64,000 bases of DNA from Stenotrophomonas sp. 57 (lineage in GTDB: Bacteria > Pseudomonadota > Gammaproteobacteria > Xanthomonadales > Xanthomonadaceae), in the NCBI RefSeq assembly GCF_030291075.1, contig NZ_CP127407.1, forward strand, positions 4,152,001 to 4,216,000. Direction: 5' to 3'. The translations under genes were made by a program, and so were the position numbers. Of the stretch, positions 36,901-46,705 are shown piece by piece. Under the pieces are notes generated by a model. The model was not told the origin of the DNA. It did not search any database and worked only from the letters and a program-made list of their open reading frames with translations. Position 1 is the first letter of the stretch. The number at the start of each line of letters is the position of its first letter.

Positions 36901-37048
36901 TGTAGGTGGCGCGGATGGTGATGGTCGGTGGCGCGATCTGCGGATAGCGGTCCACCGGCAGGATCAGGATCGCAAGCAGGCCGAGCAGGCTGACCGCGAT
37001 GGCGATCACCCAGGCGAAGATCGGCCGGTCGATGAAGAAACGAACCAT
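33899..37048 (-). CDS. smeB: RND multidrug efflux transporter, SmeB-like
   Basis: 1049-residue inner-membrane HAE1-type pump, the size of AcrB. The proton-relay residues are Asp407 and Asp408 in LVDDAIVVVENVERV and Lys942 in AAKNGILIVEFA, at or near the AcrB numbering. Two large periplasmic loops lie between helices 1-2 and 7-8. It binds drugs from the periplasm and exports them with the adaptor and channel encoded on either side. The start follows the family N-terminus MVRFFIDRPIFAWV. Confidence 0.9.
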   Translation of the reverse strand: MVRFFIDRPIFAWVIAIAVSLLGLLAILILPVDRYPQIAPPTITIRATYTGASSQTVENAVTQVIEQSQQSLDHLMYMTSTSASDGSAQVNLVFATGTNPDTAQVQVQNQLQAAMATLPQAVQQNGLTITKSSGSIFEVLSFTSEDGSMDNFDVANFMEARIDDQISRVSGVGNIQPIGQEYAMRIWLDPEKMRQYALMPSDIESALQAQNTDVSAGELGGQPALKGQQLDATVTARSRLHTPEQFAQVVLKADANGSVVHLGDVATIGLGPESYDSISTFNGKPSASLGIELNAGANAIAVSKAIDARLQQLQKYWPHGYTAHVAFTTTPFVTISLKEVVITLIEAIILVVLVMYLFLQNWRATLIPTIAVPVVLLGTFGVLAAFGYSINTLTMFALVLAIGLLVDDAIVVVENVERVMTFEGLAPKPATLKAMGQITGALVGIVLVLTAVFLPMAFFSGVTGVIYRQFSVTIAAAMILSVLVAMTITPALCGSILHPIPKGGNPHGDHGGEPGLLGKFFIWFNHRFERTSNGLRHRVDGFLGRRTLGVLFYLVLSVATGLLLWHLPGAFLPDEDQGMLNALVKLPAGATLEQTRAVMDRLSAVAVKDDGVLSIQATAGFSVTGSGQNVGQAFIRLKDWDDRKDDADTIAARLTKAMASVPDAQVFITSPPAILGLGDAGGFTLELQDEGGAGHAAAVAARNTLLKEAARDPKLVNVRYASLEDAPVYAVKVDDAKAQAMGVNPQDINDTLNAALGGDFVNNFIYKGRIKKVFIQGTAEARMQPQDIERWSVRNQAGQMVPLSSLVSAHWSSAPAALQRYNGISAMEITGQPAPGVSSGEAMAEIARLADTLPEGFSHAWSDMAYQEQLSGNQAPMLYAISLLFVFLCLAALYESWAVPFAVMLAVPVGVFGAVLMMNLRGLNNDVYFQVGLLTTIGLAAKNGILIVEFARILEQQGKPTREAILQAVYLRLRPIVMTSLAFLMGVLPLVFATGAGSAARRSLGTGVAGGTIASMVLGMFFVPLFYLLVRRMFPGRAPAEAAAPEARP

Positions 37049-37060
37049 GTGCGGCAGGCC

Positions 37061-38257
37061 TCAGTGCGACTTTTCGTCGGTGTTGCCGTTCGGGTCGATC
37101 GCCGGCATCGTCGCCAGCTGCGCCGTCGTGGCCTGCACCGCCTTCACCTGCTGGCCGAGCGAAACCGCACTACCGTTGCTGACGATCACCCGTTCGCCGG
37201 CCTTGAGGCCGTCGGTGATCTGCCACTGGTTGCCGACCACCTGGCCGGTGCTGACCCGGCGCTCGATCACATGATCCCTGGCGTCGAGCAGGCGCAGCAG
37301 CGGCTCGCCGCGTTCGTTGCGCAGCACCGCCTTCTGCGGCACCAGCAGCGCGCGCGCGTCGGTGGCCATCGGCAGCACTGCCTTCAGGTACATGCCCGGC
37401 AGCAGCAGTCCGTCCGGATTCGGGATGACCGCGCGCAGCACCACGTTGCCGGTGCCCGGATCCACCGCACTGCCGACGAACTCCAGGGTGCCTTCATGCG
37501 CGTAAGTGCTGCCGTCTTCCAGCAGCACCTTCACCTGCGCCTTGCCATCGATGGCCTTCACCAGGCCGGCATCGAGCTGTTTGCGCAGCGCCAGCATCTG
37601 CGTGCTGGACTGGGTGACATCCAGGTAGACCGGGTCCAACCGCTGGATGGTGGTCAGCGCGGCGTCCTGCCCGGCCGCGACCAGCGCGCCAGCGGTGACG
37701 CTGGAGGTGCCGATGCGACCGTCGATGGGAGCGGTCACGCGGGTGTAGTCGAGGTTGATGCGAGCGGCCTGCAATGCCGCGCGTGCGGCAATCACGTTGG
37801 CCTGCGCCTGCTTCAATGCCGAGGTGGCATCGTCGGCGTCCTGCTTGCTGGCTGCATCCATGCTCACCAGCGCGCGGGTGCGCTCGGCCTTCGGCTGCGC
37901 CGACAGCACGGTGGCCTCAGCCTGCGCCAGCTGGCCACGGGCGGTATCGAAAGCCGCCTGGTACGGCGCCGGGTCGACCTGGTACAGCAGCTGGCCGGCC
38001 TTGACCTGCTGGCCTTCGGTGAACAACCGCTGGCGGATCAGGCCGCCGATCTGCGGCCGCACCTCGGAGATCTCGAACGGCACCGCGCGACCCGGCAGGG
38101 TCTGCTGCAGCGCCAGCGGCTGCGCGCTGGCGTTGATGATGCCCACTTCGGGCATGGCCGGGGCTTCAGTCCTGCCCGCCGAACAGGCCGCCAGGGCCAG
38201 CAGCAGGGGCAACAACAGCGGACGGGGGGTACGGGACAGCGGGCGCAGGAGGGACAT
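37061..38257 (-). CDS. smeA: RND efflux periplasmic adaptor, SmeA-like
   Basis: 398-residue membrane-fusion protein anchored as a lipoprotein (lipobox LALAAC near residue 25). Order: N-terminal beta barrel, lipoyl half-motif (PFEISEVRPQIGGLI), long alpha-hairpin (about residues 95-165), second lipoyl half (LDYTRVTAPIDGRIG), then beta-barrel and membrane-proximal domains. First gene of the pump operon, 12 bases before smeB. The ATG at 38257 is preceded by a C-rich stretch without a Shine-Dalgarno site, so the start is uncertain; the frame is open upstream to 38446. Confidence 0.88.
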   Translation of the reverse strand: MSLLRPLSRTPRPLLLPLLLALAACSAGRTEAPAMPEVGIINASAQPLALQQTLPGRAVPFEISEVRPQIGGLIRQRLFTEGQQVKAGQLLYQVDPAPYQAAFDTARGQLAQAEATVLSAQPKAERTRALVSMDAASKQDADDATSALKQAQANVIAARAALQAARINLDYTRVTAPIDGRIGTSSVTAGALVAAGQDAALTTIQRLDPVYLDVTQSSTQMLALRKQLDAGLVKAIDGKAQVKVLLEDGSTYAHEGTLEFVGSAVDPGTGNVVLRAVIPNPDGLLLPGMYLKAVLPMATDARALLVPQKAVLRNERGEPLLRLLDARDHVIERRVSTGQVVGNQWQITDGLKAGERVIVSNGSAVSLGQQVKAVQATTAQLATMPAIDPNGNTDEKSH

Positions 38258-38387
38258 GGGGGGGCGTGGGGGCCTTGCGTTGACCCGTGCACGCTGCCGT
38301 GGAACTGTGCAGAGAATATGGAGATTGTGCGACCGGCTCAGCTGGCGCTTGCTTTCGGCGCCGCATGCGCCGCTAATGGCCCCCGCG

Positions 38388-39779
38388 ATGGCGAAGATTC
38401 GACTCAAATTCGGCCTGACCGCGAAGACCTTCCTCGCGATCTTCACCGCCTGCCTGCTGGTGCTGGCAGTGAATGGTATTGCCAGCCGCGTCGCCTTCCA
38501 GACCGGCTTCCTGGACTACCTCAACGACCAGGGCGACCTGCGCATGCAGCGGCTGATGCCGCACCTGCAACGCGAGTACCGCGAACATGGCGGTTGGGAA
38601 CATCTGCACGGTGACAGCGACCGCTGGGCGCGGCTGCTGCGCCCGGAGCTGGCCCACGGCCATGAAGGACCGGTGCCGCCGCTGTCCGACCAGACCGGCG
38701 TACCATCGCGCCTGGGCCTGTTCGATGCACGGCACCGGTGGGTGGCCGGCAATCCCGACGCCACCAGCGACGACGAACCGCATGCGGTGCAGGTGGACGG
38801 GCAGACCGTCGGCTGGCTGGGCATGGTGCCGTTCCAGACCGTCATCGCCACCAACGACCTGAACTTCTACAACACCCAAGTGCGCGCGTGGTGGGTGATC
38901 GGCATCGCGCTGCTGCTGGTGACGGTGCTGCTGGCCTGGCTGGTATCGCGGGCGCTGCGCCAGCGCCTGGCCAAGCTGGCCGCGGCCACCCACCGCTTGG
39001 CCGCCGGTGACTACGCCACCCGCATCGAGCGCACCAGCGACGATGAGCTGGACGCACTGGTCAATGACTTCAACCGGATGGCGCAGGCGCTGGACGATAC
39101 CGAGCGCAACCGCCGCGCCTTCATCGCCGACATCTCGCACGAGCTGCGCACGCCCCTGGCGGTGGTGCGCGCCGAGCTGGAGGCGATCGAAGACGGCATC
39201 CGTCCGCTGGACCGCGCCAACCTGGTGGGCCTGCAGGGCGAGATCCGCCAGTTGGGCAAGCTGATCGACGACCTGCACGACCTGTCGATGACCCAGTCCG
39301 GTGGCCTGGCCTACCGCTTCGCGCCGCTGGACCTGGTGGCGCTGCTGCGCAGCGAGCTCAACGGCATGCGCGTGCGCTTCTCCAATGCAGGCCTGGCGCT
39401 GGAAGAAGACCTGCCAGCCACACCGTTGCAGGTGTCCGGTGACGAACGACGCCTGCAACAGGTACTGGCCAACCTGCTGGAAAACGCGCTGCGCTATACC
39501 CACGGCGGGGGCCGCGTGCACGTGCAGGCCGCGCGCGTGCCCGCCGGCGTGCAGCTGATCGTGGAAGACACCGCGCCGGGCGTGCCGGCCGACAAATGCG
39601 GGCTGCTGTTCGAACGCTTCTACCGGGTGGAAAGTTCGCGCAACCGCGCCAGCGGCGGCAGTGGTCTGGGACTGGCCATCAGCCACAACATCATCCTCGC
39701 CCACCACGGCCACATCCACGCCGAGCCCTCGCCACTGGGCGGGCTGCGCGTGGTCATCACCCTGCCGGAGCCTGCATGA
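38388..39779 (+). CDS. smeS: Sensor histidine kinase, SmeS-like
   Basis: 463-residue membrane kinase of the BaeS type: helix near residue 10-33, periplasmic sensor, second helix near 167-188, HAMP, phosphoacceptor His251 in HELRTPL, N-box NLLENALRY and G-box GSGLGLAIS. Divergent from the pump genes with a gap of only about 130 bases. An ATG at 38376 is in frame and would add four residues; neither has a ribosome binding site. Its stop overlaps smeR in an ATGA. Confidence 0.87.
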   Translation: MAKIRLKFGLTAKTFLAIFTACLLVLAVNGIASRVAFQTGFLDYLNDQGDLRMQRLMPHLQREYREHGGWEHLHGDSDRWARLLRPELAHGHEGPVPPLSDQTGVPSRLGLFDARHRWVAGNPDATSDDEPHAVQVDGQTVGWLGMVPFQTVIATNDLNFYNTQVRAWWVIGIALLLVTVLLAWLVSRALRQRLAKLAAATHRLAAGDYATRIERTSDDELDALVNDFNRMAQALDDTERNRRAFIADISHELRTPLAVVRAELEAIEDGIRPLDRANLVGLQGEIRQLGKLIDDLHDLSMTQSGGLAYRFAPLDLVALLRSELNGMRVRFSNAGLALEEDLPATPLQVSGDERRLQQVLANLLENALRYTHGGGRVHVQAARVPAGVQLIVEDTAPGVPADKCGLLFERFYRVESSRNRASGGSGLGLAISHNIILAHHGHIHAEPSPLGGLRVVITLPEPA

Positions 39780-40465
39780 GCACGTCGCCCGCTACGTCCG
39801 CGAAGATCCTGATCGTCGAGGACGAGCCACGCTTGGCCTCGGTGCTGCGCGACTACCTGGCCGCCGCCGGCATGGCCAGCGAGTGGGTGGACGACGGTGG
39901 CCAGGTGATCGACGCCTTCGCGCGCTACCAGCCCGACCTGGTGCTGCTGGACCTGATGCTGCCCCAGCGCGATGGCGTGGACCTGTGCCGTGAACTGCGC
40001 GCCAGCAGCGATGTGCCGGTCATCATGGTCACCGCACGGGTGGAAGAGATCGACCGCCTGCTGGGCCTGGAGATCGGCGCCGACGACTACATCTGCAAGC
40101 CATTCAGTCCGCGCGAAGTGGTCGCGCGGGTAATGGCGGTGCTGCGCCGCTACCGCCCGGACCCCGGTGCGCGCGCCAACGGCGGCCTGCACATCGACGA
40201 GCCGGCCGCACGCGCCACCTGGAACGGCAAGGGCCTGGACCTGACTCCGGTGGAGTACCGCCTGCTGCGCACGCTGCTGGCCACGCCAGGGCGGATCTGG
40301 GCACGCGACGAACTGCTCGACCGCCTCTATCTGGACCATCGCGTGGTGGTCGACCGCACCGTCGACAGCCATGTGCGCAACCTGCGCCGCAAGCTGGCCG
40401 ACGCCGGCATGGAAGGCGAGCCGATCCGCTCGGTGTATGGCATGGGCTACAGCTACGAGCCTTGA
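39776..40465 (+). CDS. smeR: Response regulator, SmeR-like (OmpR/BaeR type)
   Basis: 229-residue two-domain regulator. The receiver domain has the acidic pocket (VEDEP), phospho-acceptor Asp59 in LLDLMLP and the switch lysine in ICKPFSP. A C-terminal winged-helix DNA-binding domain follows (LTPVEYRLL, VDSHVRNLRRKL). It is predicted to activate the divergent smeABC operon on phosphorylation by SmeS, as described for S. maltophilia SmeSR. Confidence 0.9.
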   Translation: MSTSPATSAKILIVEDEPRLASVLRDYLAAAGMASEWVDDGGQVIDAFARYQPDLVLLDLMLPQRDGVDLCRELRASSDVPVIMVTARVEEIDRLLGLEIGADDYICKPFSPREVVARVMAVLRRYRPDPGARANGGLHIDEPAARATWNGKGLDLTPVEYRLLRTLLATPGRIWARDELLDRLYLDHRVVVDRTVDSHVRNLRRKLADAGMEGEPIRSVYGMGYSYEP

Positions 40466-40472
40466 AACAACC

Positions 40473-40542
40473 GTAGAGCCGAGCCCACGCTCGGCTGCTT
40501 CTGCCCGAATGGTCGGCAAGCCGAGCGTGGGCTCGGCTCTAC
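40473..40542. repeat. Inverted pair of GTAG-headed repeats (SMAG dimer)
   Basis: GTAGAGCCGAGCCCACGCTC at 40473 and its inverse complement ending in CTAC at 40542. Between smeR and the carbonic anhydrase gene. Confidence 0.8.
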
Positions 40543-40595
40543 AACACACCACGCAGGTATCATCGTCGCGAATGCCCTGATTTGCGGAGACACCG

Positions 40596-41126
40596 ATGAA
40601 CCCGTTGCGCCCCTTCCGCGACAAGATGCCGGTCCTCGGCGAGCGCGTGTACATCGACCCGGCCTGCACCGTCATCGGTGATGTGGAACTGGGCGACGAC
40701 GTGTCGGTGTGGCCGGGCACGGTCATCCGCGGCGACGTCAATTACGTGCGCATCGGTGCGCGCACCAACGTGCAGGACGGCACCATCATCCATGTCAGCC
40801 ACCACAGCCCGTACAACAAGGCCGGCTGCCCGACCCTGATCGGCGAGGGCGTGACCGTCGGCCACGGCTGCATCATCCACGCCTGCACCATTGGTGATTA
40901 CAGCCTGATCGGCATGGGCGCCTGCATCCTCGACGGTGCCCGCGTTGAACGTCACGGCTTTGTCGGTGCCGGCGCGGTGGTCGGCCCGGGCAAGGTGGTG
41001 GGCGAAGGCGAGCTGTGGGTCGGCAATCCGGCCCGGCCGGCGCGCACGCTGAGCGACAAGGAGATCGAGTCGCTGCATTACTCGGCCGACCACTACGTAC
41101 GGCTGAAGGGCGAGTACCTGGGCTGA
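40596..41126 (+). CDS. Gamma-class carbonic anhydrase family protein
   Basis: 176-residue left-handed beta-helix protein of the YrdA/PaaY type, trimeric in relatives. Hexapeptide repeats run from about residue 14 to 130. Potential zinc ligands are the histidines in IIHVSHH and VGHGCIIHACTIG. Some members bind CO2 or act as CoA-thioesterases, others have no known activity, so the reaction is not assigned. Confidence 0.88.
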   Translation: MNPLRPFRDKMPVLGERVYIDPACTVIGDVELGDDVSVWPGTVIRGDVNYVRIGARTNVQDGTIIHVSHHSPYNKAGCPTLIGEGVTVGHGCIIHACTIGDYSLIGMGACILDGARVERHGFVGAGAVVGPGKVVGEGELWVGNPARPARTLSDKEIESLHYSADHYVRLKGEYLG

Positions 41127-41207
41127 ACGGCCAACACCGCCCGACGGCTCTGCTAAAGTCTGGGCCCGACCAGGACCTGTCGAGACCCCCCATGCCTGTG
41201 GCTGCCT

Positions 41208-41225
41208 GCCGGAGAGGACTCCGGC
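41208..41225 (+). promoter_or_regulatory. Leader hairpin of the RDD-DUF58 operon
   Basis: GCCGGAG, loop AGGA, CTCCGGC, 25 bases before the first start codon of the operon. It could affect mRNA stability or translation; no T-run follows. Confidence 0.35.
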
Positions 41226-41250
41226 GCCCACAACGAAGGCCATCGCGCTG

Positions 41251-41940
41251 ATGGCCGCACCGATGCTCGATACCTACCGCGAGGTGGTGACGCCGGAGGG
41301 CGTGCTGCTGCAGTTGCCGGCGGCTGGCCCGCTGCCGCGGGCGATGGCCTGGCTGGTGGACCTCGGTGTGCGCATCGCGGTGCTGGTGCTGATGTCGATC
41401 CCGCTGGCACTGCTGGACACGTTCGGCTCCGGCCTCTACTTGGTGCTGATGTTCCTGGTCTACTGGATCTACCCGATCGTCTGCGAGGCGCTGTGGGGCC
41501 GCACCCTGGGCAAGCGTGCGCTGGGCCTGCGCGTGCTGTCGCGCGATGGCGCACCGGTGGGCTGGATGGCAGCGATCACCCGCAACCTGCTGCGCACCGT
41601 GGACATGCTGCCGTTCGGCTATGCGCTGGGGCTGGTCAGCAGCCTGTTCGATCCGTATGGACGGCGCCTTGGCGACCTGGTGGCCGGCACCGTGGTGGTG
41701 CATGCACCCGCGCTGTACCTGCCTCCGCCGCCCACCATCGACAGCGTGCTGGCGCCGCCGCAGCCGCTGCGCCCGGAGGAACAGGCCGCTTTGATGGCCT
41801 TCGCCGAGCGTGCACCGCGTTTGTCCGCGCCCCGCCAGCAGGAGCTGGCCGGCATTGCCGAACCGCTGACCGGCAGCCAGGGCCAGATCGGCGTGCTGCG
41901 CCTGTATGCAATGGCCAACTGGTTGCTGGGGCGGCGATGA
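41251..41940 (+). CDS. RDD domain membrane protein
   Basis: 229-residue inner-membrane protein with an RDD domain in residues about 25-150: RAMAWLVDLGVRIAV, EALWGRTLGKRALGLRV and RRLGDLVAGTVVVH. A soluble Pro-rich C-terminal portion follows. First gene of a six-gene operon in which every stop overlaps the next start. RDD proteins have been linked to ion transport in some bacteria; the role here is unknown. Confidence 0.87.
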   Translation: MAAPMLDTYREVVTPEGVLLQLPAAGPLPRAMAWLVDLGVRIAVLVLMSIPLALLDTFGSGLYLVLMFLVYWIYPIVCEALWGRTLGKRALGLRVLSRDGAPVGWMAAITRNLLRTVDMLPFGYALGLVSSLFDPYGRRLGDLVAGTVVVHAPALYLPPPPTIDSVLAPPQPLRPEEQAALMAFAERAPRLSAPRQQELAGIAEPLTGSQGQIGVLRLYAMANWLLGRR

Positions 41941-42929
41941 GACAGGAACAGTTCGTCGCCCGCTACCAGCAGGAGTGGCAGGACCTGGAGCATTGGCTGC
42001 TGCTGCGTGCCGGTGCCTCGCGCCGCGCGCGCCGCAAGGCCAGCGGCCTGGCACTGGACGATCCCGCCTTCCCACAACGCTACCGTCGCCTGTGCCAGCA
42101 ATTGGCGCTGGCCCGCGAGCGCGGCTACAGCCCCCAACTGATCCAGCGCCTGCAGCAGCTGATGCAGCAGGGCCACAGCGTGCTGTACCGCACACGACCG
42201 ACGCGCTGGCGCGCCTCGTTGGAATTCCTGGTGGCCGACTTCCCGCTGCTCGTGCGCAGCCAGGCACGCAGCATGTGGGTAGCGCTGGCGATGTTCGCGC
42301 TACCGGCCATCGCCTGCTTCGTGCTGGCGCAGGTCTACCCGGACCTGATCCACATGCTGATGGACAACCGCCAGATCGCCGCGATGGAGCGCATGTACGA
42401 CCCTGCCGCTGAACGGCTGGGCCGCGACAGCGGCACCGACTGGATGATGTTCGGCCACTACATCATGAACAACATCAGCATTGCCCTGCGCACGTTCGCC
42501 AGCGGCCTGCTGGCCGGGCTCGGCACGCTGCTGGTGCTGCTGTTCAACGGCGTCACCATCGGGGCGGTGGCCGGCCACCTGCAGCACATCGGCCACGGTG
42601 GACCGTTCTGGCGCTTCGTGGTCGGCCATGGTGCCTTCGAGCTGACCGCGATCGTGATCGCCGGCGGTGCCGGCCAGCAGCTGGGCATGAAGCTGCTGGC
42701 ACCGGGCCGGCGCAGCCGCCTGGATGCGTTGGTCGACGGTGGACGCATCGGTGCCCGGCTGTGCCTGGGCGTGGCGTTCATGCTCCTGGTCGCGGCCTTC
42801 ATCGAAGCGTTCTGGTCATCGATCGCCGAGGTCCCCGCATGGATCAAGTTCAGCGTCGCCGGGGTGCTCTGGGCCGGCGTGCTGCTGTGGCTGTGGCGTG
42901 GCGGGCGTGGAGGCGGCGATGCGCATTGA
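41937..42929 (+). CDS. SpoIIM-like membrane protein (stage II sporulation protein M family)
   Basis: 330-residue inner-membrane protein. A soluble helical N-terminus of about 95 residues is followed by about five or six helices with the SpoIIM-family core, including IMNNISIALRTFASGLLAGL and GHGAFELTAIVIAGGAG. In non-sporulating bacteria these proteins occur with RDD and MoxR genes, without a known function. Start in an ATGA overlap; its end overlaps the next gene by 11 bases. Confidence 0.85.
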   Translation: MRQEQFVARYQQEWQDLEHWLLLRAGASRRARRKASGLALDDPAFPQRYRRLCQQLALARERGYSPQLIQRLQQLMQQGHSVLYRTRPTRWRASLEFLVADFPLLVRSQARSMWVALAMFALPAIACFVLAQVYPDLIHMLMDNRQIAAMERMYDPAAERLGRDSGTDWMMFGHYIMNNISIALRTFASGLLAGLGTLLVLLFNGVTIGAVAGHLQHIGHGGPFWRFVVGHGAFELTAIVIAGGAGQQLGMKLLAPGRRSRLDALVDGGRIGARLCLGVAFMLLVAAFIEAFWSSIAEVPAWIKFSVAGVLWAGVLLWLWRGGRGGGDAH

Positions 42930-44541
42930 CCGCCTGGACGTGGTACTGCGCGCACGCAGTGGCTGGGAAGCGATGGAGCTGGGCAACGCCCTCACCCGCC
43001 GCCATGCGCGTGCGGTATGGGGCAGCTGGCTGCTGGCGAGCGCACCACTGTTCGTGATCGTCAATGCACTGGGCTGGTGGCTGGATGCCTTTGGCTGGGC
43101 TTGGCTGGCGATGTGGTGGTGCAAGCCACTGTTCGAGCGTGCGCCGCTGTATGTGCTGTCGCGGGGCATCTTCGGCGAGCCGGTGGGCGCATGGGCGGCG
43201 CTGCGGGCGCAGCGCCGCTGGGGCAACACCGGTTCCTGGGGCTACCTGGGCTGGCGCCGCTTCAGCGTGCTGCGCAGCCTGTGCCTGCCGGTGAACCTGC
43301 TGGAAGGCAATGCACCCGGCCAGCGCGGACCGCGCCGCCGCGCGGTGGCGGCCGGCGCCGCAGGCTCGGCACTCGTCCTGACCCTGACCTGCATGGCGTT
43401 CGAAGCGGTGCTGGTGTCCGGTGCCATCGGTGCAGTGTTCATGTTCATGCCGCTGGACCTGATGTCCGAATCCTGGCGCGCGGCGTGGGACATGATCGGC
43501 AAGGACACGCCGGCGTGGGCACGGCTGGGCTTCAACCTGGCGTGCTGGCTGGCCTCGGTGCTGATCGGCCCGTTCTTCGTCGGTGCGGGTTTTGGGCTGT
43601 ACTTGAACCGGCGCACGCAGATGGAAGCCTGGGATGTGGAGATCGCACTGCGCCGCCTGCGCGACCGCCTGCTCCCGGCGGCGTCGACGCTGGCCCTGCT
43701 GCTGTGCCTGGCACTGCCGCTGGTCCCCGCACCAGTGCGCGCGCAGGATGCGGATGCCGAGCCCGAACGCGCGATGGGCAAGCCCAGCGACAGCGGCATC
43801 ACCGCCGAAGACGACGACGAAGAGCCGGTCATCGACCCCGCCAACACCCCGGCCAGCATCTTCGGCAACACGCCCGTGGATACCGCCGGCTTCCGCCAGG
43901 CGGTGAATCGCGCCTACGAGGATCCGCTTCAACGCCCGACCCGCCAGGTCACGCACTGGAAGCCGATCGAGCAGGCCGAGGAAAAGAAGAAGGAAGACAA
44001 GACGCTGCAGAGTGACAGCAGCAACCAGGGCGAGCGCAAGGCACGCAAGGACGGTATCGCTTGGCTGGCACGGCTGGCCGAGTGGGGCCTGTGGGGCCTG
44101 CTGGGCATCCTGCTGCTGGTCCTGCTGCTGACCGCGCGGATGTGGTTGCCCTGGCTGCGCGGCAGCGGCCGGCGCAAGGCCGATGCAGCACCGCAGGTGA
44201 TGGAGGAACAGGTTGAACTGCCCGTGGCGCTGCCGCCGGACGTGGCCACCCAGGCCGGCCTGCTCTGGGACCAGGGCCGGCCCCGCCAGGCGCTGGCCCT
44301 GCTCTACCGTGCCAGCGTGGTTACCGTGGGCGAGCGCAGCGGCATCGCGCTGCCCCCCGGCGCCACCGAAGCACAGTGCCTGCGCGCATCGCGCCGCATG
44401 CCTGACGCCATCGACCGTGACCTGTTCGCACGCATCGTTCGCATGTGGCAGTACGCCGCCTACGGTGGCCGCCTGCCCAGCCGCAGTGATTTCGACGCAT
44501 TGGCCGCAACGCTGCGCCAGCAATACGGGTGGCAGGCATGA
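42919..44541 (+). CDS. Large membrane protein with C-terminal DUF4129-like domain
   Basis: 540-residue membrane protein. The N-terminal half carries several helices (residues about 30-280). A secretion-like hydrophobic segment ending PAPVRAQD near 278 is followed by a charged soluble region with acidic EDDDEEP, then a single helix (about 393-413). The cytoplasmic C-terminus (about 440-540) resembles DUF4129 (WDQGRPRQALALLYRASV). In such operons it is thought to be a client or partner of MoxR and DUF58 proteins, but no activity is known. The ATG at 42919 lies inside the SpoIIM-like gene's end. Confidence 0.8.
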   Translation: MRIDRLDVVLRARSGWEAMELGNALTRRHARAVWGSWLLASAPLFVIVNALGWWLDAFGWAWLAMWWCKPLFERAPLYVLSRGIFGEPVGAWAALRAQRRWGNTGSWGYLGWRRFSVLRSLCLPVNLLEGNAPGQRGPRRRAVAAGAAGSALVLTLTCMAFEAVLVSGAIGAVFMFMPLDLMSESWRAAWDMIGKDTPAWARLGFNLACWLASVLIGPFFVGAGFGLYLNRRTQMEAWDVEIALRRLRDRLLPAASTLALLLCLALPLVPAPVRAQDADAEPERAMGKPSDSGITAEDDDEEPVIDPANTPASIFGNTPVDTAGFRQAVNRAYEDPLQRPTRQVTHWKPIEQAEEKKKEDKTLQSDSSNQGERKARKDGIAWLARLAEWGLWGLLGILLLVLLLTARMWLPWLRGSGRRKADAAPQVMEEQVELPVALPPDVATQAGLLWDQGRPRQALALLYRASVVTVGERSGIALPPGATEAQCLRASRRMPDAIDRDLFARIVRMWQYAAYGGRLPSRSDFDALAATLRQQYGWQA

Positions 44542-45718
44542 GCCCGCGCCTGTTCTGGTCGTTGCTGCTGGGCGTGCTGGTGCTGTTCGGCGTGCCGCTG
44601 ACCATCCTCTACCTGCGCACGCATGAACGCGTGACCGAAACCATCCGGCTGCCGCCGCAGGGCGAGGCCGGTTACAACCCGCTGTACGTGCTCGGCCAGG
44701 CCCTGCGCGCCGACGGCATCGACGTGCATTCGCGACCACGGCTGGAACTGCAGCAGATGACGCTGGGGCCGCACGACACGGTGGTGCTGCTGCAGGACAG
44801 CAGCGAACTGCCGGCACCGGCCGCAAGACAGTTGCTGGACTGGGTGGACCGGGGCGGCCACCTGCTGGTGCGGACGCCGCCACCGGCCGAGGACGATGCC
44901 GGCAGCACGCAGGGGCCCTTGCTTGATGAGCTGGGCGTGGACAGCCTGTTCCAGCGCAGCGACTGCCAACCTTTCCACATCGACGACGACACCGGTCACA
45001 GCGAATTCTGCGGCGGCCGCCGCTTTACGCTGGGCTTTGCCGCGCGCGCGCAGGCCGAGCGTCGCTGGGGCAGTGACCGTGACCTGGTGTTCGCGCGCCT
45101 GCGTCATGGCCAGGGCAAGGTGAGCGTGCTGGCGGACATGGAGTTCATGCGCGGTGATGTCGACTCGCCTGCCGCGCGCCTGGCCGCGGCCGCCGGCGAC
45201 GCCAGCGATGGCCTGCACGACAACGCCCACCGCGACCTGACCCGCTATCTGCTCGACCCGAACTATGGCAAGGGTGCGGTCTGGCTGGTCTACGCCAGCC
45301 GTCCGCCGTCGCTGTGGGCGCGCATGTTCTACCAGGGGTGGCCGCTGTGGGTGCCGCTGCTGCTGGCCCTGCTGGGCTGGCTGTGGCACCGCTCGCAGCG
45401 CTTCGGCAGCCTGCAGCCGTCGCCGGTGCTGGAACGCCGCTCGCTGCTGGAGCACGTGCGCGCCAGTGGCGAACTGCTGCTGCGCTTCGGCCATGGCGCA
45501 CGCCTGTACGACGCCGTGCTCGCCCTGTTCCTGCACCGCCTGCGACTGCGTGCGCCGGTTGCCGCCGCGCTCGATGGCGCACCGCGTGAGCAGGCCATCG
45601 CCGCGCTGCTGCAATGGCCGCAAAGCCGCGTCGCCAGCGCGCTCACACCGCCTCCGCCGCACGATTCCTCCGCCCTGCGCGAGCGCATCCGCTTGCTGCT
45701 CCAGATGAGATCCCTGCT

Positions 45719-45722
<4 letters not shown>
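44538..45722 (+). CDS. DUF4350 domain membrane protein
   Basis: 394-residue protein: N-terminal helix (LFWSLLLGVLVLFGVPLTILY), a periplasmic DUF4350 domain (residues about 40-240, with YNPLYVLGQALRADG and DWVDRGGHLLVRTPP), a second helix near 270 (WPLWVPLLLALLGWLW), and a helical cytoplasmic tail. The domain resembles a glutamine-amidotransferase-like fold without its catalytic residues, an inference. Joined to both neighbours by ATGA overlaps. Confidence 0.82.

Positions 45723-46701
<979 letters not shown>

Positions 46702-46705
<4 letters not shown>

Noticed and set aside
32487..38257. Assignment as SmeDEF
   Set aside because: SmeDEF is controlled by the TetR-type repressor SmeT next to smeD; here the divergent genes are a sensor kinase and response regulator, as for SmeABC.
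37755..38387. Long N-terminal extension of the SmeS frame
   Set aside because: The extension is antisense to smeA and carries no kinase-related sequence; the membrane segment of the kinase starts only after 38388.
36266..38614. 782-codon plus-strand open frame over smeB and smeA
   Set aside because: Antisense to the pump genes; lacks any domain and is dominated by His, Gln and Arg.
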